Source: Nitrosospira lacus
GTDB lineage: Bacteria; Pseudomonadota; Gammaproteobacteria; Burkholderiales; Nitrosomonadaceae
Assembly: GCF_000355765.4 (NCBI RefSeq)
Contig: NZ_CP021106.3
Coordinates: 901,137 to 965,136 of the forward strand
Direction: 5' to 3'
DNA: 64,000 nt
This document shows, piece by piece, positions 51,264 through 61,410 of the stretch (position 1 is the stretch's first letter; each line of letters starts with the position of its first letter). The notes under the pieces were generated by a model that did no database searches, was not told the origin of the DNA, and saw nothing but the letters and a program-made list of their open reading frames with translations. The translations under genes were made by a program, and so were the position numbers.

Positions 51264-52433
51264 TCAGATGCCGGTTACGATCCAGTTCTGATCCTGCAAC
51301 ACCAGTTTCCTGTCACAGTTAAATGCACCCTGGCCATTCTCATGTCCGGGTAATTCGACCACGACTATCTGTCCTTCACCGCGAAGCTGCCCGATTTTCT
51401 CTTCCAGCGCCTTGTTATCCTGGGTATAGGGTGCCAGGACTCCCTTGGGATAGAGATCCGGCTGCACCAAGCCAGCCAATTCCCGCAAGTCCATACTAAA
51501 GCCCGTGGCTGGCCGCGCTCTTCCAAATGCCTTGCCGATCTCATCATAACGTCCGCCCAGCGCGATTGCATTGGGGCAATTACCGGTATAAGCGGCGAAT
51601 ACCATCCCGCTATGATAGTAATAGCCACGCAAATCCGCCAGATCAAATGCCAGCGTATTCACCACGGGCTTGAGTTGGGACGCCACTGCTTCCAGCCCGT
51701 CAAGCGCGCATCGGATGTCGGGGTAATCCGGCAGGGATTTACGCGCGAGTGCCAGTATCTTGTCGCCACCATATAGTTCCGGCAACAGCAACAACGCCCG
51801 CCGCACTTGCGCATCCACATGCTTACCCAACCCGGTGCAGAGTTCCTTCAATCCACAAATATCCTTGGCCTGCAGCACACCAAACAACTCCGTCTCCAGT
51901 TCGACAGGAATTCCCGCACCCTTGATCAGGCCACGAAACACGGCAACATGCCCGAGATCAAGATGAATATCCCCCACACCTGCAATCGCCAGCGTTTGCA
52001 ACATGAGTCGCTGTACTTCAAGATCGCTTTCCAGCCCCTTATGGCCATAAAGTTCCGCACCGATTTGGAGTGGCTCACGGGTCCGGGTCAATCCTGACGG
52101 CAGGGCATGCAGCACACTTCCCGCGTAACACAAGCGGGTAATTCCCTTGCGGTTCAGCAGATGGGCGTCGATACGCGCAGTTTGGGGCGTCATGTCAGCG
52201 CGCAGCCCCATCATGCGGCCACTTAATTGATCCACGACCTTGAACATGCGTAGATCCATGTCGCCACCGCTGCCCGAGAGCAAGGATTCCACGTATTCCA
52301 ACATAGGCGGACCTACCAGTTCATAGCCATGCACCAGGAGCCAGTCGATAATGCGCCGGCGCATCATCTCGATGCGCAGCGCTTCGGCTGGCAGGATATC
52401 CTCGACGTATTCGGGAAGAATCCACTTATGCAT
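51264..52433 (-). CDS. hisZ: ATP phosphoribosyltransferase regulatory subunit
   Basis: HisZ is a histidyl-tRNA synthetase paralogue that binds the short HisG and gives it histidine control. The 389-aa protein has class II synthetase-like motifs (GPPMLEYVESLLSGSG, MMGLRADMTPQTARI, AIALGGRYDEIG) but no anticodon-binding domain. The neighbour genes DUF2065 and purA are those usual for betaproteobacterial hisZ. Confidence 0.95.
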   Translation of the reverse strand: MHKWILPEYVEDILPAEALRIEMMRRRIIDWLLVHGYELVGPPMLEYVESLLSGSGGDMDLRMFKVVDQLSGRMMGLRADMTPQTARIDAHLLNRKGITRLCYAGSVLHALPSGLTRTREPLQIGAELYGHKGLESDLEVQRLMLQTLAIAGVGDIHLDLGHVAVFRGLIKGAGIPVELETELFGVLQAKDICGLKELCTGLGKHVDAQVRRALLLLPELYGGDKILALARKSLPDYPDIRCALDGLEAVASQLKPVVNTLAFDLADLRGYYYHSGMVFAAYTGNCPNAIALGGRYDEIGKAFGRARPATGFSMDLRELAGLVQPDLYPKGVLAPYTQDNKALEEKIGQLRGEGQIVVVELPGHENGQGAFNCDRKLVLQDQNWIVTGI

Positions 52434-52529
52434 GTTAATGATTCAGCTACGTCTGAATAGAAGTAAGTGTGATAGCGCAGGAGATTTGACTGTCTATCTG
52501 ATTTAACGCAAGCATGCAGGACGAATCGC

Positions 52530-52575
52530 CAGAATCCATTTTTGTCCAGTCATTCCTTCGTTTTCGAGGCAGGTC
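52530..52575 (+). repeat. dispersed intergenic repeat, copy C (shorter)
   Basis: CAGAATCCATTTTTGTCCAG and the following bases align without gaps to about 40 bases of copies A and B, with many of the differences being transitions. It ends at the stop of the DUF2065 gene. Confidence 0.4.
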
Positions 52576-52577
52576 TT

Positions 52578-52763
52578 CTAGTTTACGAAATAAAGCAGTA
52601 GCAGCCCTGCCAGCATGGAGGTGAGACCGATGAAGCGTATCTGGCCGTCGCCAGCTTCGATCAGTTTCCTGAATGTCTCGCGCCAGACACTTGGTATCAG
52701 GAAAGGGAGAATCCCTTCTATCACCAGCATCAGTGCGAATGCGAGCAACAAAGTGTCCCACAT
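52578..52763 (-). CDS. DUF2065 membrane protein (YjeT family)
   Basis: This 61-aa protein has two hydrophobic helices (LLLAFALMLVIEGILPFLI and IGLTSMLAGLLLLYFV) joined by a charged loop (WRETFRKLIEAGDGQIR). The family regularly sits between hflC and hisZ or purA, as here. Its function is unknown; the link suggests membrane proteolysis by FtsH/HflKC. Confidence 0.88.
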   Translation of the reverse strand: MWDTLLLAFALMLVIEGILPFLIPSVWRETFRKLIEAGDGQIRFIGLTSMLAGLLLLYFVN

Positions 52764-52955
52764 GTCGCCACAATCCCAGTAGGCACTTCGATAAATTCAC
52801 AACACTATCGGAGCTCTTTCGCCGCCTGCAAACAGGAAAGCGGCAATAGCGCAATAGCATGTGGTAGTTTACTGTCCAACAAATCTGTCATGAACATCGG
52901 AAGACAGCGGCAGGCTGCCCAAAAACCGGAATTGTGGAATGATTACCCCCGTACG

Positions 52956-53834
52956 CTATCTGGGGCTGCGGCCCGAATTTTTCAAATACTTGAAAAATTC
53001 CGAATTGGGCTCCAGAACCATCATATCCCCCTTGTTCTTGAAACTCTGTTTGTACGCTTCCAGGCTACGGTAAAAAGCATAGAATTCCGGATTCGGCTGG
53101 AAAGCCTCGGCGTAAATTGCAGAAGCCTTGGCATCACCCGCACCCTTTACATCCTGGGCTTGTCGATAAGCTTCCGCAAGAATAACTTCGCGTTGACGGT
53201 CGGCGTCGGCGCGAATCTTCTCCGACTCGGCTGCGCCGGTCGAGCGCAACTCATTCGCCACACGTTTCCGTTCCGCTTCCATACGGCGATAGACCGACTC
53301 GCTTACTTCCTGCGGTAAGTCTACCCGCTTCAGGCGCACATCCACGACTTCCACCCCGATCTTACGGGCATCGGCATCCGCTTTCTGACGCATGATTTCC
53401 ATAATCTTGTCGCGTTCTCCGGAAACGACATCGTGCACCGTGCGATTACCGAATTCGTCGCGCAAGCTGGAATTTACCGTTTGTGACAGGCGGGTTTGCG
53501 CCAGCATTTCGTCCCCGCGAACGCTCACATAGTACTGCTTGACATCGACGATACGCCACTTCACGAATAAATCCACCAGCACATTCTTTTTCTCCGACGT
53601 TATGAAACGTTCCGGTTCGGCCGTATCCATGGTCAGGATACGAGAATCAAAATAACGTACGTTCTGCGCCAGAGGGATTTTGAAATAAAGACCCGGGGAA
53701 GTTTTAACGTCAACTACCTCGCCCAGTTGAAACAGGATCGCCTGCTGGCGCTGATCGACGATATACAGTGATGAACTGGCAAGAAGAAACAGCGCGACAA
53801 CGGCGCCTAATATCATTGAGGTATAGTTTTTCAC
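52956..53834 (-). CDS. hflC: FtsH protease modulator HflC
   Basis: HflC is a SPFH/band-7 membrane protein that forms a large cage with HflK around FtsH. The 292-aa protein has one N-terminal membrane helix (ILGAVVALFLLASSSLYIV), the band-7 domain (QQAILFQLGEVV onward) and a helical coiled-coil region (RMEAERKRVANELRSTGAAE). It follows hflK with no gap. Confidence 0.95.
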   Translation of the reverse strand: MKNYTSMILGAVVALFLLASSSLYIVDQRQQAILFQLGEVVDVKTSPGLYFKIPLAQNVRYFDSRILTMDTAEPERFITSEKKNVLVDLFVKWRIVDVKQYYVSVRGDEMLAQTRLSQTVNSSLRDEFGNRTVHDVVSGERDKIMEIMRQKADADARKIGVEVVDVRLKRVDLPQEVSESVYRRMEAERKRVANELRSTGAAESEKIRADADRQREVILAEAYRQAQDVKGAGDAKASAIYAEAFQPNPEFYAFYRSLEAYKQSFKNKGDMMVLEPNSEFFKYLKNSGRSPR

Positions 53835-55028
53835 TTATCTTGTCTCCCGTTCACGACCGCGAAATGCCTCACGCGTACGAGCAGCGTCGGGGAGGGCCTC
53901 CGGCGGCGCCGCAGGCATCACATCGGGTGCTAAAGTAGTGGGTGATGAAGGTCCACTCATTTGGATCAGTTTATCCAGCGGCAGATAAAGTAAATTATTG
54001 CCATTTTTCTGATCTACAAGAATTTTGCTCGTACTGGAAAGTACTTGCTGCATCATGTCCAGGTAGAGACGATCCCGGGTTACACCGGGCGCCTTGTTGT
54101 ATTCGACAAGAACTTGTTTAAAGCGGCTGGCATCACCCTCGGAACTGGCAATTACCCGTTGCTTATATCCTTCAGCCTCTTCCAGCAGACGGGCGGCGTT
54201 ACCCTTGGCTTTCGGAATAACGTCGTTAGCATAGGCCTGGCCTTCATTTTTCTGCCGCTCTCTATCCTGGCCTGCCTTAACGGCATCGTCGAATGCGGCC
54301 TGGACCTGTTCCGGCGGCTGCGCGTTCTGCATGGTGACCTTGCTGATGGCAATCCCTATTTTGTAGCGGTCGAGAATTCCTTGCATCAACTGGGTCGCCT
54401 TCGCAGCTACCTGCTCGCGACCTTCGTATAACACGAAATCCATCTTGCTCTTGCCGATAATTTCACGAATGGCGGTTTCAGCGGCCTGCAGCACCGCATT
54501 TTCCGGTTCGCGATTGTTGAACAGAAATTCCTCGGGGTTTTTAAGGATGTATTGCACGGCAAACTGAATATCAATGATATTTTCATCGTCAGTCAGCATC
54601 AGTGATTCCTTCAACACTTTGCTTCTTACATTATTGCGATAGCCGATTTCCACCGTACGAACCTGGCTGACGTTGACTGTCTCCACAATTTCAACCGGAT
54701 ATGGCAAATGCCAGCGCAAGCCCGCCTGGGTGGTTTCCACATACTTTCCGAAGCGAAGAACAAGACCGCGCTGGCCTTCATTGATAATATAGAATCCGCT
54801 GGCTATCCACAGCAGTAAAAGTAGTCCGATCAGCAACCCAATGCTTCCGCCATACCGTCTCGGCGTGCCGCTCCCAGGTCCCTCGCCACCCCCCTGCCCG
54901 CTACCGGCGCCACCTTTGCGTTTAAAAAGATTATTGAGCTTTTTATTAAAATTGCGCCACAATTGATCCAGATCAGGCGGACCGGAATTACCTTTTTTTC
55001 TTCCCCACTGAGGATCATTTAATCCCAT
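53835..55028 (-). CDS. hflK: FtsH protease modulator HflK
   Basis: HflK pairs with HflC. The 397-aa protein has a glycine-rich cytoplasmic start (GGAGSGQGGGEGPGSG), one membrane helix (SIGLLIGLLLLLWIASGFYI), the band-7 domain beginning NEGQRGLVLRFGKYV, and a proline/alanine-rich tail. It lies between hflX and hflC on the same strand. Confidence 0.95.
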   Translation of the reverse strand: MGLNDPQWGRKKGNSGPPDLDQLWRNFNKKLNNLFKRKGGAGSGQGGGEGPGSGTPRRYGGSIGLLIGLLLLLWIASGFYIINEGQRGLVLRFGKYVETTQAGLRWHLPYPVEIVETVNVSQVRTVEIGYRNNVRSKVLKESLMLTDDENIIDIQFAVQYILKNPEEFLFNNREPENAVLQAAETAIREIIGKSKMDFVLYEGREQVAAKATQLMQGILDRYKIGIAISKVTMQNAQPPEQVQAAFDDAVKAGQDRERQKNEGQAYANDVIPKAKGNAARLLEEAEGYKQRVIASSEGDASRFKQVLVEYNKAPGVTRDRLYLDMMQQVLSSTSKILVDQKNGNNLLYLPLDKLIQMSGPSSPTTLAPDVMPAAPPEALPDAARTREAFRGRERETR

Positions 55029-55132
55029 GATGATTCCTATGTTCTGTTTAATATAGATACAACCATCAAAGCCGCATTGGTAAAAAAGACCTGAATTCCG
55101 TCTTCGCGGAGGTACAGATCGGTTGCCCGCGT

Positions 55133-56323
55133 CTACTCGGTAGAGTAGTTAAGCGCGGCATATCCGCTAATTAAGTTTCCGATTTCTGATGAGTCTTCAC
55201 GCTGCTGTAAAATGCGCCGTTGTATTGCTTCCGACAGTGCCAGTTTAATAAATTCCAGCCCCTCGCCGGTTTTTGCGCTCAATCGAATTTGTACGATTCT
55301 ACCACACTCATCGCGCCCGTACCCCGCCGTGCCAGCCGATAAACTCATCAGATCTATCTTGTTTAGCACCAGTATCTGCGGAATCGAATCTGCACCGATT
55401 TCCTTTAGCACTTTGTTCACCTCGGCAATCTGCGCATCCCGATTGGGGCTACCCGCATCCACTACATGAAGCAATATATCGGCCTGCGCCGTTTCCTCCA
55501 GCGTGGCGCGGAATGCGGCAACGAGCGTATGTGGCAAGTCGCGAATGAAGCCTACCGTGTCCGAAATCACAAGCGAGCCATGATCCGGGATAAACAACTT
55601 GCGAGTGGTAGCATCCAGGGTAGCGAATAATTGATCGGCGACATAGGAATGCGCACGGGTGAGCCGATTGAACAAAGTGGATTTGCCAGCGTTGGTATAG
55701 CCGACAATGGAAACCGACAGCATCCGAGTGCGCTGCCTTGAACGGCGCTGTAGCTTCCGCTGGTGCTGGAATCTGGCGAGTTTTTCCTTCAGCAGTTTAA
55801 CCCGCTTGCCGAGCAGGCGCCGGTCCGTTTCCAGTTGGGTTTCGCCGGGGCCGCGTAAGCCGATGCCACCCTTTTGCCGTTCAAGGTGCGTCCACCCGCG
55901 TACGAGGCGAGTGGCAAGATGCTCAAGTTGTGCCAGTTCCACTTGCAATTTGCCCTCATGGCTTTTGGCGCGCTGGGCAAATATGTCTAAAATCAGGCTG
56001 GTGCGATCGATCACACGACATCCAAGGTGCCGCTCCAGATTGCGTTGCTGGGCCGGAGATAGATCGTGATTGAAAATTACCAGTGATGCCCCGGTTTGCT
56101 CCAATGCCGCCTTAATCTCGTCAACCTTGCCGCTGCCCGCAAATGTGGCGGAATCAGGCCGGGAGCGCCCTCCCTTGATCACTGCGCAAATTGCAAGCGC
56201 ATCACTCGTGGCCAATTGCCGCAGTTCCTCGAGATTCTCGGCGTAATCGCAATCGTTAAAATCAAGGCTAACCAGCACGGCGGCGTTAGCCCCGGATGTA
56301 TTACCCGCAGGACGATCAAGCAT
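55133..56323 (-). CDS. hflX: GTPase HflX
   Basis: HflX is a ribosome-binding GTPase that splits stalled ribosomes. It has an N-terminal helical domain with RDxGSGKV-like segment ([14 protein letters not shown]), [15 protein letters not shown], and the G-domain motifs [29 protein letters not shown] and SAKTGEG. The ATG at 56323 (396 aa) overlaps the hfq end by eight bases; the open frame to 56374 lies within hfq. Confidence 0.94.
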   Translation of the reverse strand: MLDRPAGNTSGANAAVLVSLDFNDCDYAENLEELRQLATSDALAICAVIKGGRSRPDSATFAGSGKVDEIKAALEQTGASLVIFNHDLSPAQQRNLERHLGCRVIDRTSLILDIFAQRAKSHEGKLQVELAQLEHLATRLVRGWTHLERQKGGIGLRGPGETQLETDRRLLGKRVKLLKEKLARFQHQRKLQRRSRQRTRMLSVSIVGYTNAGKSTLFNRLTRAHSYVADQLFATLDATTRKLFIPDHGSLVISDTVGFIRDLPHTLVAAFRATLEETAQADILLHVVDAGSPNRDAQIAEVNKVLKEIGADSIPQILVLNKIDLMSLSAGTAGYGRDECGRIVQIRLSAKTGEGLEFIKLALSEAIQRRILQQREDSSEIGNLISGYAALNYSTE

Positions 56324-56561
56324 CAGGTATAGCGGGTGCCTCAAATGGAATGGAAACTGCCCTGGCGGGGACAACGGTGGAGATTGCGTGCTTGTATACC
56401 ATCTGCGTGACGGTATTTTTCAGCAACACGACATACTGGTCAAACGAATCAATATGACCTTGTAGCTTGATACCGTTTACCAGATAAATCGACACTGGAA
56501 TATGTTCCTTCCGCAATGTATTCAGAAATGGGTCTTGTAACAATTGCCCTTTTGCGCTCAT
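56316..56561 (-). CDS. hfq: RNA chaperone Hfq
   Basis: Hfq is a ring-forming RNA chaperone that helps small RNAs pair with messages. The 81-aa protein starts [20 protein letters not shown], with the Sm1 segment ([20 protein letters not shown]) and the Sm2 motif YKHAIST. The ATG at 56561 has GGAG six bases upstream; an ATG at 56573 is less likely. hflX follows with an overlap. Confidence 0.96.
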   Translation of the reverse strand: MSAKGQLLQDPFLNTLRKEHIPVSIYLVNGIKLQGHIDSFDQYVVLLKNTVTQMVYKHAISTVVPARAVSIPFEAPAIPDA

Positions 56562-56913
56562 GGGGGACTCCATATTTTAATTATTCAAAAAGTAACTCTA
56601 CTTGATTTTCAGGAGTAAATCCATATTCCTGGTCGAAAGGTAAAGCAACGGGCATTCAATAAATCGAACCAGCCCGGCGGTCAAAAATTCGCTTAGCGTC
56701 AATTCGTAAAAATTAATCAAAGCTAAAAATAATACAGGAAAAATGACTGTCACTTTTGTGAACAGCCACGGCAATCATTGCCTGTTTGCAGCTTGAATCG
56801 AAAGTATTGAATTGTCTGGTGTTTGAATGCCAAGCCGAATTTTTTCGGCTTGGCAGATTTCAGAAATTATACCCGTAAAGCCGCGGACGCCATGACGAGT
56901 ATCACCCTGTTAA
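56562..56913. other. intergenic region between hfq and cytochrome c peroxidase gene
   Basis: The gap contains the hfq promoter region and the hairpin at 56828-56855. No open frame or RNA gene was recognised. Confidence 0.45.
56828..56855 (-). terminator. perfect 12-bp hairpin downstream of peroxidase gene
   Basis: TGCCAAGCCGAA and TTCGGCTTGGCA pair perfectly around TTTT, 58 bases after the peroxidase stop on the minus strand. There is no U-run beyond the stem, so it may stabilise the mRNA 3' end or terminate only weakly. Confidence 0.5.
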
Positions 56914-57912
56914 TTACCCAAAAGGCTTGGGCCTTGGTGTTTCATTGGTAGAAGGCGGAAGGATAGGTAGCTTGAACTCAGGCTGTTTGCCGGTCAACGT
57001 TTTTAAGAATGCCACGATTTTGGCATTTTCTTCCTTATTGAACGTGCGGCCCAGCTGTAGCCGGCCCATGGTGTCCACTGCTTCTTCCAGTGTCGCGGCG
57101 GCACCATCATGAAAATAGGGGTAAGTTAATTCCACGTTTCGCAGGGTCGGGACTTTGAACATGAAGCGGTCGGCGTCCTTGCCAGTCACTGCAAACCGCC
57201 CTTCGGCCTTACTGGTCGTCTTGTAGGGTTCATGAATACCAAATTTCTGGAATGAGCCGCCACCTACGGCAGCACCATTATGGCAACTCGTGCATCCACT
57301 CTCCTTGAATAGCTTGTAACCCTCCAACTCTGTTTGATTCAGGGCTTTTTTGTCACCTTTGAGCCATTTGTCGAAACGAGAGTCGGGTGTCACCAGAGTC
57401 TCTTCGAATGCGGCAATCGCATCGGTGACCATACCTATATCGATTTTATCTGAGCGAAACAGTTGCTTGAAGCGGGTCCGGTATTCCGGAATGGAACGTA
57501 GTACATCGACCGCCAATTCATGGGTGAATCCCATCTCGCCCGGGTTTGCGATGGGTCCGCCCGCCTGTTCTTTCAAGTCCTTGGCGCGGCCATCCCAGAA
57601 CTGTGCCAGATTCATGCTGGAGTTCAATACCGTGGGCGCGCTGATCGGTCCCTCGTGCCACTTGTGGCCAATGGAGGTTGGCAGATTGTCTGTGCCACCC
57701 ATGCTCAGGTTGTGACAGGAATTACAGGAAATGAATCCAGACTTCGATAGACGTGGATCGAAAAAGAGCATCTTGCCCAGTTCCACCATGTCTGCATTCT
57801 TGGGTTTCGCGGCTTCGATTGGCTGGATGGGTTCATTGGCAGCAAGCGCGGCGCTTGGGGCAGCAATGACTCCAATAGACAGCAGCGATATGATTAATGT
57901 CCGCATTATCAT
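56914..57912 (-). CDS. di-haem cytochrome c peroxidase
   Basis: This periplasmic enzyme reduces hydrogen peroxide with electrons from cytochrome c. The 332-aa protein has a signal peptide (LIISLLSIGVIAAPSAALA) and two haem c motifs, CNSCH (near residue 63) and CTSCH (near 208), in the CcpA/MauG order. Conserved segments are MLFFDPRLSKSGFISC and FKVPTLRNVELTYPYFHDGA, whose final histidine region is typical. Ammonia oxidisers such as Nitrosomonas europaea have a close enzyme that works without reductive activation; that property is not shown here. Confidence 0.93.
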   Translation of the reverse strand: MIMRTLIISLLSIGVIAAPSAALAANEPIQPIEAAKPKNADMVELGKMLFFDPRLSKSGFISCNSCHNLSMGGTDNLPTSIGHKWHEGPISAPTVLNSSMNLAQFWDGRAKDLKEQAGGPIANPGEMGFTHELAVDVLRSIPEYRTRFKQLFRSDKIDIGMVTDAIAAFEETLVTPDSRFDKWLKGDKKALNQTELEGYKLFKESGCTSCHNGAAVGGGSFQKFGIHEPYKTTSKAEGRFAVTGKDADRFMFKVPTLRNVELTYPYFHDGAAATLEEAVDTMGRLQLGRTFNKEENAKIVAFLKTLTGKQPEFKLPILPPSTNETPRPKPFG

Positions 57913-58264
57913 TGGTAATCTCCTAAAAACGCGGCTGTAGTGGCGCAGCCGATTACGCCTACAAATTATCCGTCAGGGCACCTCTTGGTGGCGATAATGG
58001 GCACCTCTAAAAATTCAACGCTACAGGCAGACTCATTTTTATCATAGTGGAGCAAAGAAGGTTAATCCAGCTTCCGTTCCGAGATATGCGAAAAATGTTT
58101 CTCATTCGGCAATTGGGGGGGCTGAGATAGGGTGGCAAAAGGGATAAGCAGGCAATCCATGAATGGATGCTCGAAAATTCAGAATTTTGACGAAACCCAT
58201 ACGTGCCTTAACGGGCCGGAGATAATGTTGTACGGTGTGCTTATACTAAATCTGCCCATTTTTT
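57913..58264. other. intergenic region upstream of the peroxidase gene
   Basis: The gap contains a direct repeat, GGGCACCTCT at 57976-57985 and 57999-58008 (period 23 bases), upstream of the peroxidase start. It may be a regulator site. Otherwise nothing is recognised. Confidence 0.4.
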
Positions 58265-58825
58265 CTATTCGCCCTGTTTAGGAGGTGCGATCGCAGCCTG
58301 TTCCCTGCCGCCAGGATGACCGGATCCACCGTAGCCATTGCCATCAAAGGGAGCGCGATTGAGCAGGCGGGCAAGCTCGGTCAGTGCCTGTCGATAGACC
58401 TGGCGTTTGAACTCGACCACGGATTCCAATTCCACCCAGTATTGATTCCAGCGCCAGGCGTCGAATTCCGGACGAACACTTGTACGCAGCGACACATCAC
58501 AATCACGGCCGAGCAGGCGCAAAAGATACCAGATTTGCTTCTGTCCTTTGTAATTTCCCCGCCAGTCGCGCCTTATCCATTGATCCGGGACTTCGTAGCG
58601 CAGCCAGTCGCGCGTGCGGCCAATGATCTCGACATGCCGGGGGTGCAAGCCTACTTCTTCCGTCAATTCCCGATACATCGCCTGTTCCGGACTTTCGCCC
58701 GGCTTGATACCTCCCTGGGGAAATTGCCAAGAGTCCTGCTTGATGCGCTTGCCCCAAAAAACCTCATTCTTCGAGTTCAGTAGAATAATACCGACATTGG
58801 AGCGATATCCGTTGCGGTCGATCAT
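58265..58825 (-). CDS. rppH: RNA pyrophosphohydrolase (Nudix)
   Basis: RppH removes pyrophosphate from mRNA 5' ends and so starts decay. The Nudix box reads [11 protein letters not shown] then RELTEEVG, and the N-terminus [14 protein letters not shown] and [10 protein letters not shown] are family-typical. The ATG at 58825 (186 aa) is preferred to a GTG three codons upstream. The C-terminal tail is glycine/proline-rich. It lies downstream of the divergent proS gene region. Confidence 0.94.
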   Translation of the reverse strand: MIDRNGYRSNVGIILLNSKNEVFWGKRIKQDSWQFPQGGIKPGESPEQAMYRELTEEVGLHPRHVEIIGRTRDWLRYEVPDQWIRRDWRGNYKGQKQIWYLLRLLGRDCDVSLRTSVRPEFDAWRWNQYWVELESVVEFKRQVYRQALTELARLLNRAPFDGNGYGGSGHPGGREQAAIAPPKQGE

Positions 58826-58901
58826 GCGATTCACCCGTTTGATCCGTCACAAGAGGACAAATTTTTTCATATTTTATCCTAGATTGAAAGCTGTCACGAG
58901 A

Positions 58902-59065
58902 TTAATAGCCCCCATATTTGGTTAACACCTGCTTTTTGAGTTCATCGTGCGTTCTTACTCGTTCCATTCCTTTTCACCACCGGATTTGACCCAGTTTGGG
59001 TTGCGCATGTAGCCATCCATCTTCGCATGGCTCATGCTGTCAAAATTCAACGATACGATTGGCAT
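58902..59065 (-). pseudogene. possible broken small gene between rppH and proS
   Basis: A frame from an ATG at 59065 reads MPIVSLNFDSMSHAKMDGYM and on to GGEKEWNE before a stop at 58955. From 58967 an overlapping frame continues MERVRTHDELKKQVLTKYGG to 58902. The two peptides look protein-like and together would make about 55 residues with a single frameshift. I do not recognise the family. It could also be two tiny ORFs or chance. Confidence 0.3.
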
Positions 59066-59116
59066 TACGATTTTTCAGAGTAGAATTATTCCAATTCAAT
59101 GATTATAGGAACACAC

Positions 59117-60826
59117 ATGCGGGTATCGGATTTCTTTATTTCAACCCTTAAGGAGGCGCCTGCCGAAGCGGAATTGGTGAGCCATAAGCTGATGTTGCGT
59201 GCAGGGCTCATCAGGCGTTTAGGGAGCGGCCTTTATACATGGATGCCGCTGGGATTGAGAGTTTTGCGCAAGGTTGAAAATATCGTGCGGGAGGAAATGG
59301 ACAAGAGCGGCGCGGTGGAACTTTTGATGCCTGCGGTGCAACCTGCCGAACTCTGGCAGGAGACCGGACGCTGGGACGTATTCGGCCCGCAGATGCTGAA
59401 AATCAAGGACAGGCATCAGCGCGATTTCTGTTTTGGCCCTACGCATGAGGAAGTCATTACCGATATTGCGAGGCGAGAGATAAAAAGTTATCGCCAATTG
59501 CCGTTTACTTTTTATCAGATTCAAACCAAGTTCCGCGATGAAATCCGGCCTCGATTCGGTGTGATGAGGGCACGGGAATTTATCATGAAAGATGCTTATT
59601 CATTCCATACCGGGGTTGCCAGCCTGGAAAGGACCTACGGAATAATGCACGACGCCTACCAGCGGATATTCACCCGCATGGGGTTGATGTTTCGCGCAGT
59701 CACCGCGGATACCGGAGCGATAGGCGGAAGCGGCTCGCACGAGTTTCATGTTCTGGCGGATTCGGGCGAGGACGCCATCGTTTTCTGTCCGGGTTCGGAT
59801 TACGCCGCCAATATCGAAATGGCCGAGGCGTTGCGTCCGGCACAATTACGCGAAGCGGCCGGGGGCATCATGCGGAAAGTCGAAACGGCTGGCATAAAAA
59901 CCTGTGAGGAGGTTGCGGCGTTTCTCAACCTTCCTGTCACAGACACTGTAAAAACCCTGGCGGTTATCGCGAGTGGCAGGATGCATTTATTGCTGCTGCG
60001 CGGCGATCATCATCTTAACGAGACGAAGATCCGCAAAATCCCTTTCCTTACCGATTTCCGACTGGCGACCGAGGCGGAGATTCTTGCGGAGACCGGTTCT
60101 CTTCCCGGATACATAGGACCTGTCGGCTTAACGCTTCCGGTTATCGCAGATCACTCTGTGATGGTAATGAGCAATTTCATTTGCGGTGCAAATGAAGAGA
60201 ACTATCATCTTACAAACGTTAATTTTGAGCGTGATACGAAAGAGCCTGACTATACGCTGGATATCCGCAATGCGGTTTCCGGAGACCTGTCTCCGGATGG
60301 CGGGGGGCGGCTGGAGATCTGCCGTGGCATCGAGGTGGGACATATTTTCCAGTTACGCACCAAATACTCGGAAGCGATGAAAGCCGCCTATCTCGATGAA
60401 TCCGGTCAATCACGTCCGATGGAAATGGGATGCTATGGTATCGGGATATCGCGTATCGTGGCCGCGGCCATCGAGCAGAGCCATGACCAGCGCGGCATTA
60501 TTTTTCCGGATGCGATAGCGCCATTTCAGGTCGCTATCGTTCCTATCGGACTGAAGAAGAATGCGCAGGTGAGGATTGAGACAGAGAAGTTGTACACGGA
60601 AATCGTCAATGCCGGCATCGATGTTCTGCTTGATGATCGTGACGAACGCCTTGGTGTGATGTTTGCCGACATGGAGTTGATTGGCATCCCTCACCGCATT
60701 GTTGTCGGAGAACGGGGTTTGAAAGAGGGAAATGTAGAGTATCAAGGACGGCGGGATGAAAAGTCTCAGGTCGTCCCTTTGCGGGATATCATTGATTTTA
60801 TGAAAAAGGGGATAGGTGAAGCCTGA
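59117..60826 (+). CDS. proS: prolyl-tRNA synthetase
   Basis: ProS charges tRNA-Pro. The bacterial class II enzyme starts [20 protein letters not shown] and has motif 2 region [13 protein letters not shown], an inserted editing domain (residues about 220-400) and a C-terminal anticodon domain ([15 protein letters not shown]). The ATG at 59117 has AGGA six bases upstream, giving 569 aa; an ATG at 59099 would add six residues. Confidence 0.95.
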   Translation: MRVSDFFISTLKEAPAEAELVSHKLMLRAGLIRRLGSGLYTWMPLGLRVLRKVENIVREEMDKSGAVELLMPAVQPAELWQETGRWDVFGPQMLKIKDRHQRDFCFGPTHEEVITDIARREIKSYRQLPFTFYQIQTKFRDEIRPRFGVMRAREFIMKDAYSFHTGVASLERTYGIMHDAYQRIFTRMGLMFRAVTADTGAIGGSGSHEFHVLADSGEDAIVFCPGSDYAANIEMAEALRPAQLREAAGGIMRKVETAGIKTCEEVAAFLNLPVTDTVKTLAVIASGRMHLLLLRGDHHLNETKIRKIPFLTDFRLATEAEILAETGSLPGYIGPVGLTLPVIADHSVMVMSNFICGANEENYHLTNVNFERDTKEPDYTLDIRNAVSGDLSPDGGGRLEICRGIEVGHIFQLRTKYSEAMKAAYLDESGQSRPMEMGCYGIGISRIVAAAIEQSHDQRGIIFPDAIAPFQVAIVPIGLKKNAQVRIETEKLYTEIVNAGIDVLLDDRDERLGVMFADMELIGIPHRIVVGERGLKEGNVEYQGRRDEKSQVVPLRDIIDFMKKGIGEA

Positions 60827-60896
60827 CCCGCTTTCTTTCACTCGCTGACCTTTTCAAGCTGGCACCTGAACCGAAGCCATCCCCATTTCCCTGAAT

Positions 60897-61406
60897 TTAT
60901 TTGCGCTTTCGCTGACTTGTTTCGCCGGGAGGATGGCTTTGAGGGCTTGGGGGGTTTTCTCGCATGAATTCCTCCAGACTTTCCCGCGAAATTAGCCCCA
61001 CCTTATAGGCTGCCGGCTGACCGGCGGGATCGAATAAATAGGTAGTAGGCAGCATCGACACGGGGCCGATTTGAGCAGCAATTTTTCTGTCACCCAGCAC
61101 GATGGGATAGGAAATCGATAGTGAGTCAGCGAATTTCATCACCGTCTTCGGATTCTGGTAGTCCATCGCTATGCCGATTACCACTACATCCTTGCGGCTC
61201 TCATAAAGCGACACGAGATCAGGAATTTCCTTCAGGCAAGGCGGGCACCAAGTGGCCCAGAAATTTATCAAGACCCACTTGCCCTTATAGTCGGAAAGAG
61301 TGAGCTTCTTGCCGGTGGAATCCGTGAACACGAAGCCCCTTGCATAGGAGAGGGGCGGCAGTGACAGTAGCACACAGAGCAAGATGGCGAGCGCGCGTTG
61401 CATCAT
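60897..61406 (-). CDS. TlpA-like periplasmic thioredoxin
   Basis: This 169-aa protein has a signal peptide (ALAILLCVLLSLPPLSYA) and a thioredoxin-fold domain of the TlpA/ResA type with the active site WATWCPPCLKE and cis-proline segment SMLPTTYLFD. It probably reduces disulfides in the periplasm, for instance in cytochrome c maturation. It starts four bases after the YihY-family gene and converges with proS. Confidence 0.9.
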   Translation of the reverse strand: MMQRALAILLCVLLSLPPLSYARGFVFTDSTGKKLTLSDYKGKWVLINFWATWCPPCLKEIPDLVSLYESRKDVVVIGIAMDYQNPKTVMKFADSLSISYPIVLGDRKIAAQIGPVSMLPTTYLFDPAGQPAAYKVGLISRESLEEFMRENPPSPQSHPPGETSQRKRK

Positions 61407-61410
61407 TTTT

